NCBI GenBank assembly: GCA_030062745.1
Contig: CP099846.1
Coordinates: 25,689,201 to 25,753,200, forward strand
Reading direction: 5' to 3'
DNA: 64,000 nucleotides
Origin: Capitulum mitella
Lineage: Eukaryota > Arthropoda > Thecostraca > Pollicipedomorpha > Pollicipedidae
Part shown: positions 22,626-32,958 of the stretch, piece by piece
Layout: the number at the start of each line of letters is the position of its first letter
Numbering within the stretch: the stretch's first letter is position 1
The notes under the pieces: generated by a model
Database searches by the model: none
What the model saw: only the letters and a program-made list of their open reading frames with translations
Told to the model about the DNA's origin: nothing
Position numbers and translations under genes: made by a program

Positions 22626-24629
22626 GCTCTGACTCCTGATTCATTGCTGCCATGTATGGTAGAATAAACATATTGCAAAAAACCGACAGAATCTTCCGTT
22701 GGAGGGTCGGTGAAATAAGTTGCATTTTTTGTGTCATATGACAGGTCCAGCAAAAACTACGGTTCTTGGCTGTGGAGTCAGTCTTCTCGCTGCCACCAGC
22801 AAAGCCGACAGTTTAACATATGGACAATGGTCTATTGTCCCAAATGTCTGTTTTCATTGCCTGACATAAACCGGAAAATTGTTTCTGCACTTTTTTAATT
22901 GCCGCTTTGCCACAGCTCACGAACAGAAGTACTTAATACTTCGCCACATGTAAGCTCTCTGCAGCACATTGCTCAGTTTGCGGAACTCAAAAGCAAAGCT
23001 AGAAGCCCTAGTACACTAACGTTATTTTCTGTGACGACCCTTTATTGCAGTCTTGGAAACAGAGTAGGAGAAAACTTCCTCGGCTCTATCACCATATCTC
23101 ACACTTTCCGCAATTCCCTCGGATCTACCTGGACATGCTGCACCACCTAGGCCCTTTTCTCTCCTATTTTCATCCAGGGTCCCGTGTCACATTGGTGTCA
23201 GGCGGAACTCGGCTGACGGTGCGTCACACCGCGCAGACAAGCAGCACGTGGGCGGCATCCGACCACCGAACTTCACCCAGAACATCTCCAGCCGCGACCG
23301 GCCCAGAATTCTGCGCTGAGAACGGCGAGCCACATCGCACAGACCCGCTCTACAGCGTGGCGTGGCGTTGGTCGATCAGCGTCGTCGGTGCCGGACAGGC
23401 CCGACGTATGCCAGTCTGAACGCGCCACGTCGAGTCGTCCTGCCCGGCCTCTGGTCCGGGCCAACTCTACGGCACAAACGACGAAAATACAGGCCGTCAT
23501 TAATCTCCCTTTTTCACGGCACGCGGCGGGTGAAATGCTTACATTGGCGTTTAAAACAGACAGCATTCTTCTGTGACAGGTATGCTGAAGGAAGAAAAAA
23601 GACTAGTTTTTCGATAACTTTGACATTCTCAAATGCTACAAACAGTCTTTACCTGGAAATGGAGTCTACAGTAGGTATAACAAAACGAAGACATGGCCGG
23701 GTCGCACGGTCAGAAGTGGGCGGCCCTTCCCCTTCTCGAAATTCTCGGTGTTGTTCTGAACACAGGCACAGCCAAGGGGAGGGGGCAGGGGGGCCCAGGC
23801 CCTCCCTCCCCCACTTAGGCCCGCATTTTTGTGAAAACCACTGCACATCGTCTTCCCGGCAGGCGGTTTTCGTATGATTTCAGTTCACAATGAGTTCCGA
23901 CCCCCCTCCTCTAAAGAAAATCCTGACTGCGCCCTTGGTTCTGAGACACACATCAGCGCAGAAGTCAGTTAAGCCACGTTCTTGAAGCAGACCGTACGCG
24001 CACCCAACATTCTGGATTGAAACGATTGCGCGTGTACATAATCGTATCGTTCACGGTGATGGAAGACCAAAAGGGTGTGCCTGACATTCTTCACAAACCA
24101 TGGTCGTCGACAGCAGGGAAACCAGGTCAAAGTGCTTGACGCAGGCTACCTCCGGTCGCTGGATATATTCTCACATAAGGGTGGATTTTCCATGTTAGCC
24201 TTGCAGTTAGAAGCTGCATCACACAAGGAGACTGTTGATACTTGTGTGCGGATGGGAAGCAGATCACCTAATCAGAGGCGGTCAATTGAAAGCTCCCCGA
24301 GCCGTGAGACAGAATGGCGGAAACCTCATTCCGGACGTAATTGACGAATAATCCACAATTCCAAGGCTGCATTGTTCAGTTGTGGCGAAAAGGATTCTCC
24401 GTAACACTTTCTCGTCACTACATTGCGTAATTATTTAATTCATTAACTACGATTGATCGAGCATGTTTAGTTGCCAAGCGGGCCGTCTGGGATTCCAACT
24501 GAGCTCGGGCCTTCCTGCCATTTCTGACTGAAAAGGCCGTTACGATTGCACCCATGAGTTGACACACGTTTTGTACGCGACCTCTAGCCCGGCACCGCCT
24601 GGTGTGATTTCACGTGTGAATCCATCGGA
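22626..24629. other. Unrecognised stretch with a CpG-rich patch
   Basis: CpG-rich at about 23200-23480. A 171-codon plus frame (23362-23877) has no recognisable domain and overlaps open frames on the other strand. Confidence 0.4.
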
Positions 24630-24706
24630 CCCTAAAATGCCACATTGACAACGTATTTACGATATTTTATCTTGTAAAGCAAGACTGGACATGACGTAGT
24701 CAACAT

Positions 24707-24730
24707 ATTGGTATGAAATTTCATGCCAAT
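24707..24730. repeat. Near-perfect palindrome in the 3' region of copy A
   Basis: ATTGGTATGAAATTTCATGCCAAT-type dyad with one mismatched pair. The equivalent site in copy B (29988-30009) is a perfect palindrome, and a decayed version occurs in copy C. Confidence 0.75.
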
Positions 24731-25239
24731 GTTTTCTTTGGTAAAGGAAGCTCTATACCAAAGGTATACAAAGTTACGCCCCTGGTCTGCAGTTTTGAGA
24801 ACTGTCTATGTCTCAACTCGAAAATGATTTAAATTATGTATATATCTGAAAATTTTCGATGTAGTCCTGCCTCAAGACATTTATTGGCAAAGATGGCCTC
24901 ATATTTAGGATTAACGAGTTTTTCTTTGGTTTCTTTCTTGACTTCGGATGTTTCATTTACTAGGTTCGTTTAGAGCACATATTAAATCACCAATGAAAGT
25001 TATTTAAATGCATTCATTTTGTGGCCCTCATTTCACTTCGTCTACCCTCAGACATTTTTAAACAATGTCATGTGCTTGGTTCATGTGTGGCGAGGTGAGT
25101 ACAAGTTTTTGAATTCCATAGGCTTTTCATAACATGTGCTACGATTGAAGGCTCTTCTAAGTGAAAGTTTCCTTAACACACTAAGAGGGAAAGAAAAGAA
25201 AAAAGAAACGCCCAGGGTTGTAGTTATGGAAACGTATTG

Positions 25240-25700
25240 CAAGCAGTAAATATTCACTAAAAGTCTTGCTGAGTGTTGAGGGCCGTCAGTTCCTGACGAA
25301 TCAGGGACTCCATGATTTGCAAGCGTTTCTTGTTTGGCTCGTGGCCAGGATGACGGTGTTTTCGACCAAGGCTTGTCGTGTCAAGATTTTCCTCATGTGC
25401 TGTCTTGGTGTGGGCCTGTGGTGCACCGGCCTGGAGGTGGCACGTCAGTCTCTTTGACGAAATGGGTGTTGTGTGACCGATGTAGTATACTTAATTCGCT
25501 TGGAGTTTGTAGTCTTTAAATGCGCATGTAAATTGGTATACTACATCGGTCGCCTTCAGGGGGAGCTCTCGTTCTTTGTTTTCCATGATTAGGTTGGGTG
25601 GTTTCTTGTCTTTGCAGATGATAGGTTCTATTTTTCTTCCTCATTGCGCGTGTTGGTATTTCTTTTGACGGTTTCTTTTATTGCTCGTTCGTCTATTCGT
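25240..25700 (-). pseudogene. GIY-YIG endonuclease domain of Penelope-like copy A
   Basis: The nuclease core VYYIGHT is encoded at 25471-25490 (minus strand). It is preceded by a CAFKDYKL linker in which the second cysteine of the C-x5-C pair has become tyrosine. It is followed, after frame changes, by HEPNKKRLQIMESLIRQE, the conserved C-terminal helix with the catalytic glutamate, and NTQ. In this family the domain nicks target DNA for retroelement integration. At least two frameshifts and stops separate the segments. Copy B keeps the same domain in one frame. Confidence 0.8.
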
Positions 25701-25714
25701 TATGCCGGATTCAT

Positions 25715-26960
25715 TTAATTTCTATAGAACAGTATGTGGGTTGTGATGCTGTCTTCTGTTCTGGTCTTGTGATGGTCTTGTTTCATAAGTATGTCACGGA
25801 TGTTCAGTATTTCTTGATCAGTGTCATCTGAAGGATAGTTGTTGTTTGTGAGCATTTGCGTTATGTGCTGTACTTTGTGTATCAAGCTCCATGGAGTGCA
25901 AATGTTTAGAGCTCTTCGCAGGTGTGTTCTTATGACTCCTGTCTTGTATTCCTCTAGACATGCGCTTTTGGCATTCGCTACACCTTTCGCCGTCGGTCTT
26001 TTTCGAAGCACTGTCATTTCGTGGTGTCTTCTCGAAGAGTCTTTGTGCACGTCAAGGAACGGGAGCTTTTGTCCCGTTTCCACTTCGTGAGTAAAGCGAA
26101 GAACGGAAATCGTTTGCGCCTGGGTTTGCAGTTGCCTCAAGATGTTTTCCTCCTGGATTTCGATAAAGCTGTCATCCAAATAGAGTCTGCGTATGTAAGG
26201 TTTGTCATGCACATCATTAAGAGCGATTTCTTCTACATGATGCATGCAGGCATTCTTGAAAAGCGTTCCAAAGGGAGAACCCCTTGCTACACCGCCAATA
26301 TGTTGATAGAGCTTGTCTTTAGGGCATCTGAACGGTGCTTCGGTTGTGCATGCAGTAAGCATGCTCCTCAGCATCTTCTTCGGCAGTCTGGGTGGCTGGA
26401 GATCTAAGTTGTCATAGACGCACTTGAGTAGTATGTCAGTGTTCACTGGAACTTTCGTGAACAAGCTTTCCACACCAAGTGATGCTGAAATCCCCTGTGG
26501 ATCGTTATATTTCAGTACCTTTACAAACTCGTCAGTTGATATGAAGGTGCTTACGGTTGGGACGTACGGTGTGATCAGTTTGTTGGTCTGCTTGGCCAGA
26601 TGATAGGTCGGTGTCGGGATTTGCAAGTCGATGGACCGTACGAGATTTCCATTTTTATGAATCTTGACACTGTCGTGAAGATGTCCTGGTGTGAGCTATC
26701 TAATTGATTTAAGAAGATGAACCCCATTGGCATCAGCATTAGCTACATCGATCAGACAGTTCATCTTATTTTTAAGGATTTTTGTCAGGTCCCCGGAGAT
26801 CTTCTTGCACTCTGTGTTGTCTTCAAGTATGGCATTAACAGTCCACTTAGAGTCAGTGCGATCCAAGATAACAAATATCGACGACTTGTCGGTTCTGCGC
26901 ACTATTGCATCTTTATCTTCACGAAACGCTTTTACCGCAGTTCGTGACCGTGGAGTGAGT
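25715..26960 (-). pseudogene. Penelope-like reverse transcriptase, copy A
   Basis: The 303-residue open frame (25715-26626) plus upstream segments show the Penelope RT motif series: KIHKNGN just upstream (about 26650-26680), SLGVESLFTKVPV (residues 49-61), GVARGSPFG (112-120), YLDD (149-152; 26171-26182), LPFLDVH, and a degraded RKPT-like site. The family normally has Asp in the first block (SLDVESLF) and Met in GVAMGSPLG. Here Asp is Gly51 and Met is Arg115, so catalysis should be lost although YLDD remains. An N-terminal part (26696-26902, with ILDRTD) is in another frame. Reverse transcription of its own RNA would have been the ancestral role. Confidence 0.85.
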
Positions 26961-27245
26961 GTGGTGCTCTGCCTGACATGTCAACATTTGGTACATGCAG
27001 ATAGCACCTGGGGCGCAGGTCTGGGTTTACCGTCATCTTTTTGTCTTTTTGAAGTTAATTTATGGATTGAAATAGAAGTTCAAGCTCTGTTTTCTTCTCA
27101 TAAATTCAGAACTTAGATTCAAGGTGAAAGATGTGAGCCCAAGTTAAGGCATTCTTTTTGGTCGTCACTCGATTGTTTTGAAGATAAATTGATGTATGAA
27201 TCAGTCACAAACCGTGCGATAAATCTTACCACGTGGTTCGTCCGG

Positions 27246-27330
27246 GATGTCGAGACATAGGCGTAGGAAGGAGGTCGTGGGTGCCATGGCACCCCCCGCA
27301 TTTTCCGAGAATGCTTAACATCAGCCCTAT
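27246..27330. mobile_element. Possible short MITE/SINE-like fragment
   Basis: ATAGGCGTAGGAAGG followed by a GCACCCCCC run resembles small DNA-element ends seen in many animal genomes. A similar phrase (GGGACGTAGGGAAGGAAGG) occurs near 57353. No second end was identified. Confidence 0.25.
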
Positions 27331-27439
27331 GAAATATGACGATGCATGGAAAGAGTAGACTTCAAAATTAGCTTTGGCACTCCCATTTTCTGAGACATTC
27401 CTACACCCATGTCTCGAGGACTATCAGCTCGTGCTTTAA

Positions 27440-28973
27440 CCCAAAACCACCTGACGTGTTTTTATACCCGCGACCGCCTGGGGGTGTCAAAAAGCACCCC
27501 CTGTTATCTCAGGATCTAACCGTCGGATCTGAAACGGTCTACCACCAGTCGATAGCCCTGAGTCTTGCGATTCAAAAACTGCCACGTTAGCCCTGGTCAC
27601 GTGACTGATGGCGTCACAGGTCACGCAAAACGGATGACACAACGTCGGGGAAACTGACACCGGCTCGTACATCATCATTGGCGTGAGATGATGATGTACG
27701 AGAGTACCCATGAAAGCCTTCAGCTGGGTGTCAAACGAAAGGTCACGACCTCCTACATCAGAATAATGCCAAAAGATGGTGGACATGTTGGGTCAAGGTC
27801 AACCCAGATCAGGTGAAATATTAATATTACTTTACATGCCGAAGATCGATACCTTTTCGCAGCCCTTCTGATCCACGTGACAAAAAGGACGGAAGTGAAA
27901 CCTTTTGATGATGATTTCTGCATTACCTACTTCTCATCTAGTGAATGTTTTTTTTAAGTCAGGTCAGATAAGGTTGCATTACTCTTCCTGACTAACAGTA
28001 ATAGTTCCTCACTAGAATTCTTAACTGTGTTTAGTACAGAAGTGAAATGGCATCTCGTGGTAAAGATAGAAGTGAAGTGGGATCTGCTCTGTCTGCTCCT
28101 TGTCGGTCCCATGGTCAAGCTAGATCAGGATGTATTGTCATTTAATCATTTTCTGACTATGGAAGAATAACTTCTTTCTGCTGCTACTGAACGATCTCCC
28201 ACAGAAAATGTCGCATTTCATTTCGTTTTGACATTAACCTATGACGTTACGTGACATGACCTCACGTTGCATTTGGTGAACCTTGCTAAGAGGCACATAT
28301 AGATTTGCTTGTCCAGTTTGAACGATGAGGAGGGTCAGCGGCAACCACTTCTATCACCCACAATGCAAATGAGTCCAATTGTCATCGTGCATGTGACTTA
28401 GCATGACCTTTAATGTTGACGTGTCACGGTAGTATATCATTTTTTGGGACCGTGTCCCATGTAAATCCAAATAATCCATGCATTATATTCGCGAATATTA
28501 AAGAAAAAACGAAGCATGTTTGCGCCACCGACCGAAGAGGCGGAAACATGCATCCAAGGGTTCACTTATGACGTCCGGTTTGAACGATGACCTCTGATGA
28601 TGTTTGAACGATGAACAATGATCTCAATGACCTGACCTGGCATGGGAATGGTTCTGATGTCAAAATATGTAAAACTGATAGATGAAAAGGGTATTAAAAC
28701 TCTGGTTAGGATGGTTCTAACCGTTAAGAAGTTATCCACGAAAAACCGAGGGGTTGCCCTGTTTGACGCGCCCAGGCGGTATCTGGGATTAAACTTGCCG
28801 CCTCTTCTGCAAGTTTTTTTTCTCGCATTCTTCCTTTTGCTTTGCGTGTGTGCGATACAAGACAGGAGTTATTATAAAATGCCTGAGAACGGCTCAAAGA
28901 AGTACAGCACGCGCATTGCGCGGTCCCGGAAACACTGCTTAAGGGGCGGCATCTCCGCCTCGTCCGGCGAGGG
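27440..28973. mobile_element. Candidate TTAA element, weakly supported
   Basis: TTAACCC at 27436-27442 with a GGGGGTG...GCACCCCC hairpin nearby, and GGG-CTAA at 28971-28977, could be two ends with one mutated TTAA. The right tip (inward CCCTCGCCGGACGAGG) resembles the tip at 31894 but does not match the left tip well. The interior contains scattered TGACCT words and no transposase frame. Confidence 0.3.
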
Positions 28974-28977
28974 CTAA

Positions 28978-29904
28978 CATCTAAAAAATGCTTCATAATG
29001 TCGACTGTTACCATGTCCATTGCTAGCAATATAAACCCAAAGATCTCCACAAAGGTATTGGACACTAGAAGGCCTGCCAAAAATGCTCGAGTTTTTCCAT
29101 GGCGTAAAAGCTGCTGCTGAATCTGTTTCTCAGAACTAACCCACCAGTCATCAAGCAAGCAGACTTCCGGCCTATTATGATTCCTCTAGAGGCTTGATAT
29201 GTGGGGAGAAAACAAATGCCCTGTTACTCATCCGCCTCCTGCTTCAAAGGATTTGAATAGCATGCTAAACAACACAGCAAACTTAAAACCAATCTGAAGG
29301 ACCGGATGTTCTGGGGAGGGGAGGGCACGTTAGAGCAGCCGAGATGGGGTCGCGCCATTCGATTGCCTGAATATGACCGATCAACGTGGTATCTGGGGTA
29401 ACAACATTGACTAAGCGGCATAAAGACATCCTCCCCAGTACATCTCTTGACCTACTCGACGGATTTCGAAGAGTTAAACGTCAATCAACGTCTTCGCTAC
29501 ACTGGAACATGAAACAAGTTATCTTGGGTCTATAACAATATAACAGTTCAACAAAAATAAAAGATGAAACTTGACGACACTCGTTTCGCGCACCGAATAT
29601 GAACCAAACGGCGTGCTTCATTTATCTCTGAAATGGTTCAGTCGCCTTTAAAGCTGACTGCATTCTGTGCTTCCCGGAACAGCAAAGTCGCTCCATAATT
29701 CTCACGAAGTTAAGCAAAGGATGGCTGGTGGAATATCAACTTCTGAAGCCATTTTGCTTGTTTTCCGAAATGCTGTTTATGTCAACAGCAGAAAAGCCCA
29801 CCATGCACATATTTTCCGTGTCTTGTTATATCGTACTCGTAGCGGTAGAGTTCACAGCATAGGTGTAGAACTGACACAAATTTCGGGGCAGAAAAATAAA
29901 TTCA
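28978..29904. other. Unrecognised stretch between TTAA-like sequence and Penelope copy B
   Basis: No domain, repeat or RNA gene recognised. Short frames on both strands lack family resemblance. Confidence 0.45.
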
Positions 29905-29987
29905 TCTAACCCTTGAATGCCACATTGACGATGTATTCACAGTATTTTATCTTATAAAGCAAGAAAACACATGAAGTAGTCAAGGTA

Positions 29988-30009
29988 TTGGTATGGAATT
30001 CCATACCAA
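29988..30009. repeat. Perfect 22-bp palindrome in Penelope copy B
   Basis: TTGGTATGGAA followed by its exact reverse complement. The site is conserved with one mismatch in copy A (24707-24730). Confidence 0.9.
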
Positions 30010-30603
30010 GGATTTCTTTTGGTATGGAAAGCTGTTTACCAAAGGTATACAAGGTTAGGCATACAAGGGCATACTAAGGTATACCTTTGGTAAGGTATAC
30101 AACAAAGGTATGCCAAACGTATACAAGGACGCCCCTGGTTCGCAGTTCAGAGGACTGTCCCTATGTCCCAACTCGAGAATCATGAAAATTATGTGTATTT
30201 GAAACCTTTCGAAACAATCTTTCCTCTAGACAATGGTTGATAAAGATGACTGCATGTTTAGCATCAGTGAGCTTTTCTTTGGTTGCTTTCTTGACTTCGG
30301 ATGTTTCGTTTGTTAGGCTCGTTTAGGGTGCGTATTACATCACCATTGACAGTTATTTAAATGTCCTCATTTTCTGGCGTTTCGTCCACCTTCGTACATT
30401 TCTAAACAATGTTTATGTACCTGGTTCATGCGTAGCGAAGTTGCTGAGTACAAGTTTTTTAATTCCATGCGCTTTCAAAACATGTGTGACAGTTGGAGGC
30501 TCTTCTGAGTAAAAGTTTTCCTGGACGCACTAAGACGAAAAGAAAAAAGAAGAAAAAATCAGTATTGTAGTCCTGGAAATGTATTGCACGGGGTAAATAT
30601 TCC

Positions 30604-30915
30604 CTAACAGTCCCGCTGCGTGTTTAGCGCCGGGCGTTCCTGACGAATCAGGAACGCTTCCATGATTTGCAAGCGTTTCCTGTTCGGTTCGTGGGCCAGC
30701 ATCACGGTGTTTTCAGCCAAATCCTGTTTCGTCAGGACTTTCCTCATGAGCTTTCTTGATATGGGCCTGGGTGCACCGGCCTGGAGATGGCACGTCAGTC
30801 TCTTTGACAGAGTGGTTGTGTGACCGATGTAGTATACTTGATTCGCTTGAAGCTTGCAGTTTTCAAATGCGCATGTGAATTTGTATACTAAATCGGTAGC
30901 TTTCAGGGGCGGTTT
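30604..30915 (-). CDS. GIY-YIG endonuclease domain, open frame in copy B
   Basis: A frame of about 103 codons with no stop, bounded upstream by TGA at 30916-30918 and ending at TAG (30604-30606). It encodes, in order, DLVYKFTC, a C-x5-C linker (CAFENC), VYYIGHTTTLSKRLTCHLQ, AENTVMLAHEPNRKRLQIME and AFLIRQERPALNTQ. These match the GIY-YIG nuclease core, the conserved Arg/His region and the final Glu helix of Penelope-like elements. There is no start codon because this is the C-terminal part of a truncated ORF. The frame has survived better than in copy A, so this copy is younger or less decayed. Independent expression is doubtful. Confidence 0.75.
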   Translation of the reverse strand, partial: KPPLKATDLVYKFTCAFENCKLQANQVYYIGHTTTLSKRLTCHLQAGAPRPISRKLMRKVLTKQDLAENTVMLAHEPNRKRLQIMEAFLIRQERPALNTQRDC

Positions 30916-30975
30916 TCATTTTTTCCATGATTAGGGCTGGGTGATCGTTCTTGTCTTTATAGAAGATGATAAGTT

Positions 30976-31212
30976 CTATTTTTCTTTCTCATGGCACGAA
31001 GTGACGTTTCTTTTGACGGTTTCTTTTAGTGCTCGTCCGTCCGCTCGGTACTCCGAACTCATTTGGTATCTACAGAATAGTAAGTGGGTTGTGATGCTGC
31101 CTCCTGTTCTGGTCTTGTGATGGTCATGTTTCATGAATGTGTCAGGGATGTTCTGCATTTCTTTTTCAATATTCTTTGCAAGATAGTTGGTGTTTGCGCG
31201 CATTTGCGCCAA
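30976..31212 (-). pseudogene. Fragment between the RT and GIY-YIG of Penelope copy B
   Basis: The 78-residue frame contains KHDHHKTRTGGSITTHLLF, which aligns with the C-terminal end of the copy A frame (KQDHHKTRTEDSITTHILF), followed by the RALKETVKRNVT segment that leads into the linker. It is separated from the GIY-YIG frame by a frame change near 30916. Confidence 0.75.
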
Positions 31213-31215
31213 ATA

Positions 31216-31894
31216 TCAGTTTTGACTGTTTTAGAGCAATTGGTATGAACAAAGGGCAGATGACGGCCATGGAATCGGCTCAGAACGGTAGTCCACATGC
31301 GAATAGGTCACTTGAGCAAGGTGAATGATCTTTCAAGGTCGAAGGAGCTGAATACCTGAGATGGCCTTTTTTGATCTTAGAACGTCCCTATACTTATTTT
31401 TGGCGCTGAATGGGATTAAGTTGACGATCTGATACCTATGTGGCCCCAAATGTGTCGTTTTGAACTCCAGAAAACTAATTTGTAGTTCCCAAGTATAAAT
31501 TCTGACTTGACCTGGGAGGCCACTACCTGACCTGACGGGGTCGACCCGGATACTGTTTCTTTTTTCTGCTTCTTGGACACACAGTTATCTATTGTTTCTG
31601 AATGGGATTAAGTTGACGATCTGATACCTATGTGGCCCCAAATGTGTCGTTTTGAACTCCAGAAAACTGATTTGTAGTTCCCAAGTATAAATTTTGACTT
31701 GACCTGGGAGGCCACTACCTGACCTGACGGGGTCGACCCGGATACTGTTTCTTTTTTCTGCTTCTTGGACACACAGTTATCTATTGTTTCTGTCCCGAGA
31801 TGCTAGCTCAATAAGGGGCCAAATGGCGAGGGGGTGCCTACTACCTCCCCCCACCTCGTCGGTGCGAGTGCAAATCCCTCTCGTCCGGCGACGG
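31216..31894. mobile_element. Right end of a piggyBac-like element (fragment)
   Basis: A tip ending in CGG immediately before TTAA (31895-31898), reading inward CCGTCGCCGGACGAGAGG, with a nearby GGGGGTG / CCCCCCACC palindrome. It resembles the tip near 28973. The left end is missing; the segment abuts the truncated 5' edge of Penelope copy B. It contains the 192-bp tandem duplication. Confidence 0.45.
31409..31792. repeat. Recent 192-bp tandem duplication
   Basis: 31409-31600 and 31601-31792 are consecutive direct copies that differ at only two positions I could find (A/G near 31477 and C/T near 31502). This is far more similar than any other repeat pair in the window, so it is young or gene-converted, or could be an assembly artefact. 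Confidence 0.95.
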
Positions 31895-31898
31895 TTAA

Positions 31899-32958
31899 GA
31901 TAGACGAAAAATGTGTTGAACAGTGACCTTTCAAGGTGCTATTTCCTTTCCACCTGAGTTGTTTCTCTAATTGCCGCCGTGCACTTAACTGATCTCGCGC
32001 TGCCTGGCTGAGGATGGTGGAGCGCGAGAGGAAACTGTTGGGGCGAATGCGTCTCCCCTCGCTCTCATCCATCAGTCGAGCCTCGGGGCGTCTCAGTTCC
32101 GCCGCGGGCCGGCATCCGAGGCCGCCCGTCGCGGTCGCCTTTCGCAGACGTGACCGCGTTACGGCTGCTTTACGACGCCTTCGGCTGTCACATCGAACGC
32201 CGCAGCTGCCAGCGCACGGTCCACGCGGAGGTCTCGACCATCGCCGGAGGGTATCCTGTTTCGTGCTGTTTCAACCCCGGCCAGATCGTTACGGTGGGTG
32301 CCGAAGCGACAGCAGTGGGTGTATATGTCCAGCTGTATTGCGCCCTCAGAACCATTCGTGAAAGATTAAATACCAAACTGGACCGCAGGGCTGCTATCGG
32401 GAGGACTGCTGAAAGTTTGATGGAGCCAGACGGTAAAGTCAGACGAGGTGGGCAGGTGAATGCTGAGAGTCCGCACAACCTCAGACTACAGCTCTGACCG
32501 GTGACCAACCAAGGTGGTGTTTAGCTTCAACTTCTGCTGACTGAAAATCGCGCCGACGTGACCTAAATCGTTAACACAGGTCAGCTGCTACCAGCTGGAA
32601 CATAGCGTAAAAATGGCGCCACGCGTTACCATAACGTTACCGAAATGCTACCTCGCGCAGGGGTGTTCCAGTTGTTAGACTGAAGTCAGTGGAAATCTGC
32701 ATGAAGCCTGGAAACCCCGCTACGGACAAACTTGTCTGACCTGCGAGCGCATAACACCCATGAGCACTTAACTCCACTCCATTCCGTTTGCGGCCAGTAG
32801 TAGATTCTCAATCTCACATTGTTCGAATCAGCGAACTCTGGTACTCACGAGACTACGGCTGACTACAGAATGGGAAAACAGCACGCCCGTTAACGGTGCT
32901 GCAGAGACTAGTGCTGTGTTTCGTCTCTAGTTCTTGTTCTTTGATCTGCTACATTTGT
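31899..32958. other. Unrecognised stretch with a CpG-rich patch
   Basis: CpG-rich at about 32010-32300. Two overlapping 115-codon frames (32014-32361 and 32150-32497) have no recognised domain and are open mainly because of base composition. Confidence 0.4.

Larger units (their letters stand above)
24630..27110 (-). mobile_element. Penelope-like retroelement, copy A (degenerate)
   Basis: Read on the minus strand, this carries the order expected of a GIY-YIG-type Penelope-like element: N-terminal segment (about 26700-27110), reverse transcriptase (about 25715-26700), a Cys-containing linker and GIY-YIG endonuclease (about 25240-25700), then a C-terminal tail and 3' region. The 3' boundary near 24630 is set by loss of similarity with copies B (29905) and C (40728). 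Frameshifts and stops break all parts, so the copy is dead. It is the longest copy in the window and is on the same strand as copy B. Confidence 0.85.
29905..31215 (-). mobile_element. Penelope-like retroelement, copy B (5'-truncated)
   Basis: Minus-strand copy colinear with copy A from the end of the RT (HDHHKTRT segment, 31000-31210) through the GIY-YIG domain, C-terminal tail and 3' region. The RT itself is missing; similarity begins abruptly near 31215. The 3' region is expanded by extra GGTATACCTTT-type repeats (about 30040-30130) absent from copy A. 5' truncation is usual for target-primed retroelements. Confidence 0.85.

Noticed and set aside
23362..23877. 171-codon plus frame
   Set aside because: No domain, overlaps open frames on the other strand, and starts in a CpG-rich patch where stops are rare.
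24840..25000. Hammerhead-type core in Penelope copies A and B
   Set aside because: A GAAAC occurs on the minus strand, but no CUGANGA with a closing stem lies at the right distance.
25266..26407. Plus-strand frames opposite the Penelope element
   Set aside because: Antisense shadows of the minus-strand RT and GIY-YIG.
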